Positions 16,382 to 24,507 of a DNA stretch of 64,000 nucleotides are shown in pieces. Position 1 is the stretch's first letter. Each line of letters starts with the position of its first letter. The notes beneath the pieces are model-generated. The model had not been told where the DNA came from. It was given only the letters and a program-made list of their open reading frames with translations, and made no database searches. A program made the position numbers and the translations under genes. This DNA is from Mesorhizobium sp. B2-3-12. GTDB lineage: Bacteria; Pseudomonadota; Alphaproteobacteria; Rhizobiales; Rhizobiaceae. The stretch covers positions 236,813 through 300,812 of the forward strand of contig NZ_VFVR01000009.1 of the NCBI RefSeq assembly GCF_006442205.1, given 5' to 3'.

Positions 16382-16769
16382 GTGACCGATGAAGATATTG
16401 CCAAGAGCTATCGTGGCTACATCGCCTGCCTCAACGCCCAGGACTGGCAGAACCTCGGCAGCTTCGTGCACCAGGAGGTGCACTACAATGGCGACCGGGT
16501 CGGGGTATCGGGTTACCGCGACATGCTGGAACGGGATTTTCGGGAAATTCCCGATCTCTATTTCGACATCCAGTTGCTGATCGCGGATACGCCTTTCATC
16601 GCCAGCCGCCTCCAGTTCAACTGCACGCCAAAGATCCTTTTTTCTCGGCCTGCCCATCAACGGCAAGAAGGTCTCCTTCAGCGAGAACGTCTTCTACGAA
16701 TTTCTCAACGACAGGATCAGGAACGTCTGGTCGGTCATCGACAAGGCGGCGATCGAAGCGCAGCTTTGA
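16382..16769 (+). pseudogene. SnoaL-like ester cyclase, frameshifted in a T6 run
   Basis: The GTG start at 16382 opens a SnoaL-like frame (EDIAKSYRGYIACLNAQDWQNLGSFVHQEVHYNGDRVGVSGYRDM...) that leaves frame at the T-run 16638-16643. Reading one base further restores LGLPINGKKVSFSENVFYEFLNDRIRNVWSVIDKAAIEAQL ending at 16769, exactly the family's C-terminus. Removing a single T gives a continuous protein of about 128 residues. Either a true mutation or a sequencing error in a homopolymer. Confidence 0.82.
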
Positions 16770-16809
16770 TGTCATGCGCCACCTATCCTCTTGCGGCTGG
16801 TGGTAAACC

Positions 16810-17033
16810 ATGATGCGCGAGGTCGTTGCGGCGGGCGAATACGCTTCGGCGAGCGAAGTCATGCGCGAGGCCTTGCGGGAGTTCGCCGGACGCAACGCGA
16901 CCAGGCCATCGACGAGTTAGGCCGGCTATGGGACGAAGGCATGGCAAGCGGCGATCCCGTCGACGGCCGCGATGCCTTTGCCCGGATCAAAAGCAAGCTT
17001 GATGCTGGGATCGCCGAGCGCACATCGCGATGA
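16810..17033 (+). pseudogene. parD: ParD-like antitoxin remnant, frameshifted
   Basis: The N-terminal part reads VVAAGEYASASEVMREALREFAGR from 16810, the ParD ribbon-helix-helix C-flank; a frameshift near 16895 moves the rest (DQAIDELGRLWDEGMASGDPVDGRDAFARIKSKLDAGI) to another frame, ending at 17033. The normal N-terminal strand of ParD is missing upstream. Followed at once by the ParE remnant. Confidence 0.7.
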
Positions 17034-17159
17034 CGCTGCGCCTACGGGTTTGCGTACATTCCCTGCGGGAAACTACTGATCATCTATCGCCAAACGGACG
17101 ACGGTGCGGAGATCGCGCGTGTTATTCGTGGCGCGCGGCGGTGGCAGGAATTGTTGTAG
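17034..17159 (+). pseudogene. parE: ParE-like toxin remnant
   Basis: Reads FAYIPCGKLLIIYRQTDDGAEIARVIRGARRWQELL to a stop at 17157-17159, the last third of a ParE/RelE-superfamily toxin including the conserved Arg and the RVIRGAR strand. The N-terminal two thirds are gone. With the broken antitoxin before it this is a dead ParDE locus. Confidence 0.65.
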
Positions 17160-17276
17160 CCCAACGGGTTGCGTCCTCGTGGTTGGTGCGCTTGCTTTGG
17201 CCGCCAAGCCACCCAGCATCGCCCGCAGGCGCGCTTAAGGCTGTTTGGAAAACAAACCGTTCGCAAAACCAGATCA

Positions 17277-17301
17277 TTCCAACTATAATAATTCGTTGGA
17301 A
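17277..17301. promoter_or_regulatory. Palindromic operator upstream of YeiH-like gene
   Basis: TTCCAAC (17277-17283) and GTTGGAA (17295-17301) form a perfect 7-base inverted repeat with an 11-base AT-rich centre, 52 bases before the chosen start. The T-N11-A spacing is what LysR-type regulators favour. Confidence 0.5.
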
Positions 17302-17352
17302 AGATCGGTTGTGAAATGGCATTTCCCCGGCATTCCCGCCTGGAGAATTCCA

Positions 17353-18411
17353 TTGTCTTCCCTGAGCCGCATCGCGAATGATATTCCCAAGACCACGATT
17401 TCCGCCGATCTGGCGCAGGGCCGCAAGCGCCTCGATTCGCTGTGGAACGGCGTCATCCCCGGCATCGTGCTGGTGGCGATGATCACGGCCGTCGCCTTCT
17501 CGGCCCGCAATGTCTCCGGTTTCGCCTTGTTCAGCCCGATGATCCTGGCCGTGGTCGCCGGCATGATTTATTCCAATGTGCTGGGCACGCCGGCGCATGC
17601 CAGAGCGGGCATCGCCTTCTCGCAGAAGCGCCTGCTGCGCTTCGCCATCGTGCTGCTCGGCTTCCAGCTGACGCTCGGCCAGGTCGTTTCGATCGGCGCC
17701 GGCGGCGTCGGCATCGTGGCGGCGACCCTTGGCGCCACCTTCCTGTTCACCATCATGCTCGGACGGCTGATCGGCGTCGATGCCAAGCTCACCCAGTTGA
17801 TCGCCGCCGGCACCTCGATCTGCGGCGCCTCGGCGATCGTCGCCACCAACATCGTCACCGAAGCGCGCGACGAGGATGTGACCTACGCCGTCGCCTCGAT
17901 CACGCTGTTCGGCACCGTCGCGATGCTCGGTTTCCCATTGCTGGCGCCGCTGCTCGGCCTCGACCAGCACGCCTTCGGCCTGTGGGCCGGCGCCTCGATC
18001 CATGAAGTGGCGCAGGTCATCGGCGCCGGCTTCCAGAACGGCACGCAGTCGGGCGAAATCGCCACGGTGGCCAAGCTGACGCGCGTTGCCATGCTGGCGC
18101 CGATGGTCATCGCGCTCGGCCTGATGGCGCGCAGCAAGAGCAACCCCTCGGCGGCGCGACCGCCCATGCCATGGTTCGTCGTAGCCTTCGTCGCCGTGGT
18201 GGCGCTGAACAGCCCGGTCACGATCCCGGCCGAAATGAAGCAGGCGATAGTGCTCGCCACCACCGTCATGCTGACCATGGGGCTGGCCGCCATGGGCCTG
18301 CAGGCCGACATTTCGCAGCTTCGCTCGCGTGGCCTGCGCCCCCTGGCGCTCGCCTTCTGCGCCTTCCTGTTCATCGGTTGCTTCAGCCTGATGCTGGTGA
18401 AGCTGATCTGA
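17353..18411 (+). CDS. YeiH/UPF0324-family putative sulfate exporter
   Basis: 352 residues, about ten membrane helices (e.g. NGVIPGIVLVAMITAVAFSA, FAIVLLGFQLTLGQVVSIGA, IVAATLGATFLFTIMLG). The signature TSICGASAIVATNIVTEA and GASIHEVAQVIGAGFQNG identify the family. The TTG at 17353 is chosen: GGAGA lies 7 bases before it, whereas the upstream in-frame ATG at 17245 sits before the operator palindrome. The family is annotated as sulfate or sulfite export and is rarely tested. Confidence 0.85.
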   Translation: MSSLSRIANDIPKTTISADLAQGRKRLDSLWNGVIPGIVLVAMITAVAFSARNVSGFALFSPMILAVVAGMIYSNVLGTPAHARAGIAFSQKRLLRFAIVLLGFQLTLGQVVSIGAGGVGIVAATLGATFLFTIMLGRLIGVDAKLTQLIAAGTSICGASAIVATNIVTEARDEDVTYAVASITLFGTVAMLGFPLLAPLLGLDQHAFGLWAGASIHEVAQVIGAGFQNGTQSGEIATVAKLTRVAMLAPMVIALGLMARSKSNPSAARPPMPWFVVAFVAVVALNSPVTIPAEMKQAIVLATTVMLTMGLAAMGLQADISQLRSRGLRPLALAFCAFLFIGCFSLMLVKLI

Positions 18412-18496
18412 CACGGGCTGTCCTGCGCGCGAGCGCTCATTGGGAATCGAGACCACTTCGGCTAGGGTCGCCTGTCAGCATAGAGCCCCACGACCC

Positions 18497-19545
18497 ATGC
18501 CGTTCGTTCCCCTGCCCTTCGTCGTCGCGCTGCTGCTGCTCATCCTGCTCTGGGTCGTCGGCAGGCGCGAGGACGGGGCGGCGCCCAACCTGCCGCTTCT
18601 CGGCCTGATCCTGCTTGCCGCTCTGCAATCCGTATTGACCGGCCTGCGCTGGGGTTATGGCATTCGCGAGGTCGGCTACATCGCTCCCGTCTCCGCCGCC
18701 ATCATGCCCGCGCTGCTCTATGCCGGCGTCTCCAGGCTGGTCCGCGCCAGCGACCGCCGGTGGCCGGCCTTGTTGGTGCTCCATGCGGCGCCGGCGGCAA
18801 TCGTCATGATGCTGGTGATCGTCCGGCGCGACGCGGTCGACGCGGTGCTCGTCGCAATCGACGTCATCTACGCCTCGGCCATCCTGTGGCTGTTGCGGTC
18901 CGGCGCGGATGGGCTTCGCCTGGCGCCCTTCGACGGCGCGGTGCCTGCCTACAGGGCCATCATCGCGGCGGCGGCGGCACTGTGCCTCTCGGCCCTGGTC
19001 GACATGCTGGTGTCCTTCGAAATAGCATCCGGGCAAGGCGCCCGCGCGGCGCTGGTGATCGGCATCGCCAATCTCTTCATCCTCGTGATTGTCGGCGTTG
19101 CGGCGGCGGCAGCGAGCCAAAGCCACGTTCCCCGCACCATCGCCGAGCCGATGGACCAACGGTCCCCACCCGATGCCGGCGAAGACGCCGGCACGATCGC
19201 CAGGGTGAACGAGCTGATGCGGGAAAAGAAACTCTATCGCGACGCCAATCTCAACCTCAACCGGCTTGCCCGGCGCGCCGGAATTCCGGCGCGGCAGATC
19301 TCGGCCGCGATCAACCGGGTAATGGCCAAAAACGTCTCGCAATATGTCAACGAACACCGCATCGCCGAGGCCTGCCGGCTGCTTGGCGAAACCGGACAGC
19401 CCGTCATCGAAATCATGTTCGCCGCCGGCTTCCAGACCAAATCGACTTCAACCGCGAATTCCGTCGCGTGACCGGCATGACCCCGCTCGCCTGGCGCGAG
19501 AAACACGCGCAGGCGCCATTGCTTGCGAGCCCCGTGGGCGGTTGA
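18497..19545 (+). pseudogene. AraC-type HTH regulator with membrane N-terminus, frameshifted
   Basis: Residues 1-210 carry about seven hydrophobic helices (VALLLLILLWVVG, LILLAALQSVLTGL, IIAAAAALCLSALVDML, AALVIGIANLFILVIVGVAAAAA); the C-terminal AraC-like HTH (DANLNLNRLARRAGIPARQISAAINRVMAKNVSQYVNEHRIAEACRLLGE) is followed by EIMFAAGFQTKS and then a stop at 19471. One base back, DFNREFRRVTGMTPLAWREKHAQAP continues to 19545, so a single-base loss at about 19443-19446 truncates the second HTH. Confidence 0.8.
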
Positions 19546-19717
19546 CGACGCTCTTCCAAGGCAGCGGTACCAGATCGCGATCGTGAACGTCCTCGATCGC
19601 GATCGCGGTCGCGGGTTTCGCTCCTATCGGCCGATATCGCCTCATCGACACAGCGAGCGCCGCTGGCCGGAGCCTTCGTGGCCGCGGCGATGGCGCTTTC
19701 GGCAAACGGAGAGCTCA

Positions 19718-20767
19718 ATGAAATTTCGAACCATGCTTTGCGCCATCATCGTCGCCACGATTGCGCCTCAACATCAGGCCAGTGCCGGCGACGCCGTCGG
19801 CGTTCGCCATGTTGCCGCGCCATCGCTGGAGCGCGGCGGCGATCTCGACGTCACCGTCTGGTATCCGGCCGAGCCGGGCGGCGTGACCGTAAACCTTGGC
19901 GACAGCGAACTCTTCACCGGAACGTCCGCCGCGCGCGATGCGCCGATATCCCCCGGCAAGTTCCCGCTCATCCTCCTCTCGCACGGCGCAGGCCTGGCCG
20001 GCACCCCGCAAGCCATGAGCTGGATCGCGACGCCCCTGGCCAGACAAGGCTTCATCGTCGCCGCGCCAACCCATCCGGGCAATGGCGGGAAAAACAGATC
20101 CGCCGCCGAGACGATGAAACTGTGGCTGCGGCCCGTCGACCTCACGGCAACCCTGGACGCGATGGAGAAAGAGGCCTCCTTCCGCGGCCACATCGACCAA
20201 GGCAAGGTGGGCGCGCTCGGCCTGTCCATGGGCGGCGGCACGGCGCTTGCCATTGCCGGCGCGCGCGTCGACCCGAAGCGCCTTGCCGCCTATTGCGACA
20301 CCGGTTTGCTCAATGCCTCGCTGTGCGGCTGGATCAGGCAAAGCGGCGTCGACCTCCATGCCATGGACATGCGGCTCGCCGGCCGCGACAACAGCGACAG
20401 GCGCATCCGCTTCGCCATGGCGCTCGACCCCGCACCGTCGGATGTCTTCGACGCTGGAAGCTTTTCCGGCATCAGGATCCCGGTCGACATCGTCAATCTC
20501 GGCCAGCCGGGAAAAATCCCTATCACCGCCGACGCCTCCGATATCGCCAAGGCGATTTCAGGGGCAAGCTACGCGACGATCGCGGATGCCAGCCACTACA
20601 GCATGTTCGGCGAGTGCAAGCCCGACGCGCCAGCACTCGTCATTTCCGAAGAGATCGGCGATCCCGTCTGCGACGATGGCGGGGGGCGACCGCGCGGTCA
20701 AATCCATGCGCAGTTGATCGAGATGGCGGCCGCCGCGTTCAATCGCGCGCTGAAGGCAGCGCCGTAG
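19718..20767 (+). CDS. Exported alpha/beta hydrolase (dienelactone hydrolase-like)
   Basis: 349 residues; start with GGAGAG upstream. Signal peptide in residues 1-24 (MKFRTMLCAIIVATIAP..ASA). Hydrolase core: VTVWYPAEPG, FPLILLSHGAGLAGTPQAMSWIATPLARQGFIVAAPTHPG, then the nucleophile elbow GALGLSMGGG with the catalytic Ser; a late DASHYSMFG supplies the His. The pattern resembles the predicted dienelactone hydrolase/PAF-acetylhydrolase group. Four cysteines late in the chain fit a periplasmic location. Substrate unknown. Confidence 0.85.
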   Translation: MKFRTMLCAIIVATIAPQHQASAGDAVGVRHVAAPSLERGGDLDVTVWYPAEPGGVTVNLGDSELFTGTSAARDAPISPGKFPLILLSHGAGLAGTPQAMSWIATPLARQGFIVAAPTHPGNGGKNRSAAETMKLWLRPVDLTATLDAMEKEASFRGHIDQGKVGALGLSMGGGTALAIAGARVDPKRLAAYCDTGLLNASLCGWIRQSGVDLHAMDMRLAGRDNSDRRIRFAMALDPAPSDVFDAGSFSGIRIPVDIVNLGQPGKIPITADASDIAKAISGASYATIADASHYSMFGECKPDAPALVISEEIGDPVCDDGGGRPRGQIHAQLIEMAAAAFNRALKAAP

Positions 20768-20829
20768 GCTGCAAGGCAGCGCTCTACGACGCCCCCTCTG
20801 TCCTGCCGGACATCTCCCACAATTTGGGC
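20768..20829. repeat. Left part of RIME-like element split by repeat insertion
   Basis: GCCCCCTCTGTCCTGCCGGACATCTCCCAC is the complement of the right-hand half at 21265-21325; the two were joined before the element at 20831-21184 inserted. Confidence 0.6.
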
Positions 20830-20830
20830 T

Positions 20831-21184
20831 AGGGGATGCACACATCTTCCATGATCAGCGCGACTGATCGGTCTGAGGCTTGATTGCCAGGTGGTTCCCC
20901 CAATCCGTCGCTGCTTCGCAGCGCCACCTTTCCCCCCTCCGGAGGGAAAGGAAGGGAGCTTTGCTGGACGAGAGTTGACGGCAAAAAGCCTGGCGCCTTT
21001 CCCCTACCCCGTCGATCGGGGGGGGCCGAAGGACGGGCGAGACCCGTGGCTCGCCCCGGCAAGGTGGCTCGGCGAAGCCGAGACGGAGTGGGGGTCGACC
21101 TGCTCAGTACAAGACAATGCATGCGCCAAGCTGCCATGCACGCTATCGTCGAGGTCCAGCCGCTTGGAAATGCGTGCATCCCCT
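20831..21184. mobile_element. MITE-like 354-bp element with 11-base terminal inverted repeats
   Basis: Ends are AGGGGATGCAC (20831-20841) and GTGCATCCCCT (21174-21184), exact complements. The 11-base sequence ACAATTTGGGC occurs on both flanks (20819-20829 and 21187-21197), like a target duplication. The interior has no convincing gene; a closely similar core lies inverted at 23946-24255. Confidence 0.7.
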
Positions 21185-21186
21185 AA

Positions 21187-21330
21187 ACAATTTGGGCGGA
21201 GATTGGCAGTTTCAGCGCCGGCTTTCATCTTGCAACGTCGAAGATTGGCGAAAGCCGAAACACAGCCAATCTCCCCACCTGAGGGGGAGATGTCCGGCAG
21301 GACAGAGGGGGGCGACGCGGAACTCGACGC
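21187..21330. repeat. Right part of RIME-like element
   Basis: Carries CTCCCCACCTGAGGGGGAG hairpin and GATGTCCGGCAGGACAGAGGGGGGCGAC, the inverse of the left part at 20790-20820. Confidence 0.65.
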
Positions 21331-21355
21331 CGATGTTTATCCCGATGCCGACCGC

Positions 21356-21853
21356 TCAGTCCTCGAACGAACTCGACGCGGCATAGATCGCCGCCAGCGA
21401 CTCGATGCCGGCCTGGTCGGCCGCGTCGAAGCGGCCGGGCGTCGGGCTGTCGAGGTCGAGCACGCCGAAGACGCCCTCACCGTCTTCCAGAAGCACCACC
21501 AGTTCCGAGCGCGAGGCGGCATCGCAGGCGATGTGGCCGGGAAAATCATGCACGTCCTTGATCAGCATCGAGGTGCCGAGTTCGACCGCCGTTCCGCACA
21601 CGCCCTTGCCGACGGCGATGCGCACGCAGGCCGGCTTGCCCTGGAAGGGGCCGAGCACCAGTTCCTCGTCCGAGGCCAGGAAGTAGAAGCCGGCCCAGTT
21701 GAGGTCGGGCACCATCTGGAAGATCAGCGCCGAGGTGTTGGCGGCATTGGCGATGGAATCGCCCTCCCCCTCGAGCAGCGCCTTCAATTGTTTGGCGAGG
21801 TCACGATAGAACGCGGCCTTGTCCGACGTGTCGATGGCCTTGGCGGCAAACAT
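21356..21853 (-). CDS. Free methionine-(R)-sulfoxide reductase (GAF-domain fRMsr)
   Basis: 165 residues from the ATG at 21853. One GAF domain. The three conserved redox cysteines of the family are present at Cys76 (GKPACVRI), Cys86 (GKGVCGTAV) and Cys110 (HIACDAASRSELV), with the RSELVVLL segment that closes the substrate pocket. Reduces free methionine-R-sulfoxide in the cytoplasm using thioredoxin. Longer N-terminal reading to 21925 is rejected because family members begin near this Met. Confidence 0.9.
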   Translation of the reverse strand: MFAAKAIDTSDKAAFYRDLAKQLKALLEGEGDSIANAANTSALIFQMVPDLNWAGFYFLASDEELVLGPFQGKPACVRIAVGKGVCGTAVELGTSMLIKDVHDFPGHIACDAASRSELVVLLEDGEGVFGVLDLDSPTPGRFDAADQAGIESLAAIYAASSSFED

Positions 21854-22146
21854 GGCTGGTCTCCGAATTTCAGCATCGCGGTTCCGTCTCGATCCCGTTG
21901 CCAAGGCTCCGCACCAAACGGCCACCGCGCCATACTAGCGTGAATTTCGGCCTCCGCGAAAGCCGCGAGATCGCTCAAAAATTCTTCGCCATTGGAATTA
22001 AATATTCAAAAGTATTATGTCGGCGGGCGATTTCGCAATGCAGGCCAGGCGCTAAATAATTCAAAAAATTGATTTTTGCCGTCTGCATGCCTATTTATCG
22101 GAAGAGTTCATTTCTACAATTCTCATGCATAAGGGAGATTTTCACG
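21854..22146. other. AT-rich intergenic region
   Basis: About 290 bases between divergent genes. The right half (22000-22130) is strongly AT-rich and presumably carries the promoter of the small basic protein gene. No gene or clear operator seen. Confidence 0.4.
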
Positions 22147-22380
22147 ATGGCCGAAGGCAATCAGACGATCATGGAAAAAGCTGAAGCCCGCTTTGTCGAC
22201 AAGCAGAAGAAGACCGCGGAGCGCAACAAGGCAACCGCTGAATATGTATCCGAGGCGCGGGCCAGGGAGATCAAGACGGCAAGGTTGAGGGAGTTGCGGC
22301 TGGCCAAGGAAGAGGCCGACCGCGTCGCTGAAGCCCTAAACCCGACGCCGAAGAAGAAGCGAGCGGTGAAGAAGGCCTAG
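22147..22380 (+). CDS. Small charged protein, probably coiled coil
   Basis: 77 residues with AAGGGAG 10 bases before the ATG. Highly charged and helical (EKAEARFVDKQKKTAERNKATAEYVSEARAREIKTARLRELRLAKEEADRV), ending in a basic tail TPKKKRAVKKA. No Cys, no hydrophobic segment. The basic tail suggests nucleic-acid contact; not proven. No family recognised. Confidence 0.7.
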   Translation: MAEGNQTIMEKAEARFVDKQKKTAERNKATAEYVSEARAREIKTARLRELRLAKEEADRVAEALNPTPKKKRAVKKA

Positions 22381-22446
22381 AGCAATTCCAGGCAAAGTGC
22401 GAGGCGGGTTTCCCGCCCGCCATCGCGTCAAATCGTGGAGGCCAAG

Positions 22447-22713
22447 ATGAGCCTGACATTCCCCAATCGCAGCCGCAGCTATGACGAAGCCGGCAAGCGC
22501 ATCCGGTTCGTCGGCCATGACGGCATGTTCCAGATTTCCTTTTCCGTCGCCGCCGACGCGATGTCGAAAATTCAGCCGTCGACCGTGGCCAATGAAGCAG
22601 GCTACCTGGCCACATTCGACACCGAGAGCGGTGCCATTCGCGACGTGGCCTCGAGGGCCTACGACCGCACCCGCAAGAGCATCTATGTGCTGACATCGGA
22701 CGATTTCGGCTGA
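22447..22713 (+). CDS. DUF1488 family small protein
   Basis: 88 residues; start with GGAGG nearby. MSLTFPNRSRSYDEAGKRIRFVGHDGMFQISFSVAADAM matches the DUF1488 pattern (F-x-N-x-S-R-x-Y-D, then R-F-x-G-H-D). It is 66 bases after the small charged protein gene in the same direction. Family function unknown. Confidence 0.78.
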   Translation: MSLTFPNRSRSYDEAGKRIRFVGHDGMFQISFSVAADAMSKIQPSTVANEAGYLATFDTESGAIRDVASRAYDRTRKSIYVLTSDDFG

Positions 22714-22748
22714 GCCGGGTCGCATGCCGGTATCGAACAACGGCTTGG

Positions 22749-22775
22749 GGCGGTTCGCCGTTTCCGTGAACCGCC
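22749..22775. terminator. Hairpin between convergent genes
   Basis: Perfect 8-base stem GGCGGTTC (22749-22756) and GAACCGCC (22768-22775) with an 11-base loop, lying between the convergent DUF1488 and GGDEF genes. No T-run follows, so termination strength is unsure. Confidence 0.45.
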
Positions 22776-22790
22776 GAACTGCTCCAGCCC

Positions 22791-23852
22791 TCACGCCGCC
22801 GCGCTACGGCCTTTCATTCCAGCCTCGGCCTTGAAGATGCGGAACGTGTTGCGGCCTGCCGCCTTGGCGGCATAGAGCGCGGTGTCGGCCTGCGCGAACA
22901 GGTCGCAAGGCTGCCCTGCTTCCGCGAAGGCGATGCCGATCGAGGCGCCGAGCCTGAGCGACTGGCCGCAGGCGGCGACCGGTTTGCCCATCGCCTCGAC
23001 GATGCCGCGCGCCACGCCGGAGACGGCGCCCCGGTCGAGATGGGTCCCGAGCAGCACCGCGAACTCGTCGCCGCCGACGCGCGCCACCAGTTCGGCCTCG
23101 CCGCACGCGCCGGCAAGACGCAGGGCCGCCTCCTTCAGGCACTCGTCGCCAATGACGTGGCCGAACGTGTCGTTGACGGCCTTGAAGCCGTCGAGGTCGA
23201 TCAGCAGCAGTGCGCCGAGCGGTCGACCCTCTTCCACATGCCCAAGCCGCGCCTGGAAGCGGGCACGGTTGGCAAGCCCGGTCATGGCGTCGAATTCGGC
23301 CAGATAGCGCATCCGGTCCGACAGGATCTTTTCCTCGGTGATGTCCTGCTTCATGCCGAAGATGCGCACCGGCACACCGGCCTCGCACTCGACGGTGGCG
23401 GTGATGCGGATCCAGCGGCAATGGCCTGCCAGCGTGGTGATCTCGGCATCGAGGGTGAAGCCGTTGCGTTCGGCAATCGCGCGGCTGCGCAAAGTGGTCA
23501 GCGCCTTGCGCGACTCCCGCGGATAGCACTTGACGATCTCCGAGCGGTCGAGCGCCGAGCCGCGCGGCAGGTCGAACAGGTCGTAGACGACGTCGGTCCA
23601 GGTAAGCCGCTCGTCGGGCAGGCTGCATTCCCACACGCCGATGCGCGCGGCCGCCGACGCACGGTCGAAGATCTTGCGGCTGTGCGCCAGCGACACCTCC
23701 TGCCTGGCGATCAGCGCCGCCTGCGCGGCAAGGTCCGCCTTCAGACCGGCGATGGTCGCGGCATCGCCGCGGTGGTCGTCGGCGCTGTCGTGCCCTGCCC
23801 GCTTGCCGGCCTGCGCGGCCATGCCTTTCGGAGTGCAGGATGTATCGGGCAT
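22791..23852 (-). CDS. PAS-GGDEF diguanylate cyclase
   Basis: 353 residues from the ATG at 23852, which has GGAG 7 bases upstream. An N-terminal coiled-coil-like stretch leads to a PAS domain (about 65-180, AARIGVWECSLPDERLTWTDVVYDLFDLP) and a GGDEF domain with intact active site VGGDEFAVLL. The inhibitory I-site RxxD normally five residues before is replaced by GEAE, so product feedback is probably lost. Makes cyclic di-GMP. No EAL domain. Confidence 0.9.
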   Translation of the reverse strand: MPDTSCTPKGMAAQAGKRAGHDSADDHRGDAATIAGLKADLAAQAALIARQEVSLAHSRKIFDRASAAARIGVWECSLPDERLTWTDVVYDLFDLPRGSALDRSEIVKCYPRESRKALTTLRSRAIAERNGFTLDAEITTLAGHCRWIRITATVECEAGVPVRIFGMKQDITEEKILSDRMRYLAEFDAMTGLANRARFQARLGHVEEGRPLGALLLIDLDGFKAVNDTFGHVIGDECLKEAALRLAGACGEAELVARVGGDEFAVLLGTHLDRGAVSGVARGIVEAMGKPVAACGQSLRLGASIGIAFAEAGQPCDLFAQADTALYAAKAAGRNTFRIFKAEAGMKGRSAAA

Positions 23853-23945
23853 GGCGGAGCTCCAGCGGAGGGCCACCTTGGCGCAACAGCGATTAAGACT
23901 TCGCTGACAATCCGTGGGTCCCTCGCCCCATAAAGGCGGCTACGG
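23853..23945. other. Short intergenic stretch before repeat
   Basis: Contains the promoter region of the GGDEF gene on the minus strand; nothing else recognisable. Confidence 0.3.
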
Positions 23946-24255
23946 CATGCACACAGGTGGCTGGTCTTTGGCGATGGCGTGGATGGCAGCTTCGCGCATG
24001 CATTGTCTTAGGCTGCGCTGGTCGACCCCCACTCCGTCTCGGCTTCGCCGAGCCACCTTGCCGGGGCGAGCCACGGGTCTCGCGCGTCCTTCGAACCCCC
24101 CGATCGACGGGGTAGAGGAAGGGTGCCAAGCTTTTTGCCGTCAACGCTTTTCCAACGGGGCTCCCTTCCTTTCCCTCCGGAGGGGGAAAGGTGGCGCTGC
24201 GAAGCAGCGACAGATTGGGGGAACCACGTGGCAATCAAGCCTCGAGCAGATCAGT
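23946..24255. repeat. Second copy of MITE-like core, inverted relative to 20831-21184
   Basis: Reads GCATGCACACA, GCATGCATTGTCTTA, GGTCGACCCCCACTCCGTC, CGAAGCAGCGACAGATTGGGGGAACCAC, the reverse complement of the element at 20831-21184 at roughly 85% by eye. Its ends lack the perfect AGGGGATGCAC terminal repeat, so it is probably an older or decayed copy. Confidence 0.7.
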
Positions 24256-24507
24256 CACGCCAATACAGAGGACCGGTTCATAGCGTAGACGGGCGTTGGG
24301 GGCGAGGAACCAAGTCTTGCTAGCCTCAGCCTCTCTCTTCCCACCGCTGAGCTTCAAACCACTTTCCCTCTTGAACGCTCCTCCGATCTGGCCTAGCCTC
24401 ATCTGAGAAAAGGTTTTTCCACCCCTCTCCGATCAGGCTCGGCCATTGGCCGACCTTCTTCCGGCGATTAAGGGAAAACCTTTTCTCAACTGAGGATTTG
24501 CGCCGCG
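24256..24507. other. LacI-gene upstream region
   Basis: No gene. Holds two operator-like sites listed separately and probably the promoter of the LacI-type regulator. Confidence 0.4.
24404..24489. promoter_or_regulatory. Twin LacI-type operators
   Basis: TGAGAAAAGGTTTTTCCA (24404-24421) and GGGAAAACCTTTTCTCAA (24472-24489) are near-complements of each other and each contains the palindromic core GAAAA-CC/GG-TTTTC with a two-base centre, the geometry of LacI-family sites. They sit 19-104 bases before the LacI-family gene. Confidence 0.65.

Noticed and set aside
16382..16813. Ester cyclase frame read as an intact 143-residue protein
   Set aside because: The last 50 residues lose the family pattern, while the plus-one frame restores it exactly; treated as a frameshifted gene.
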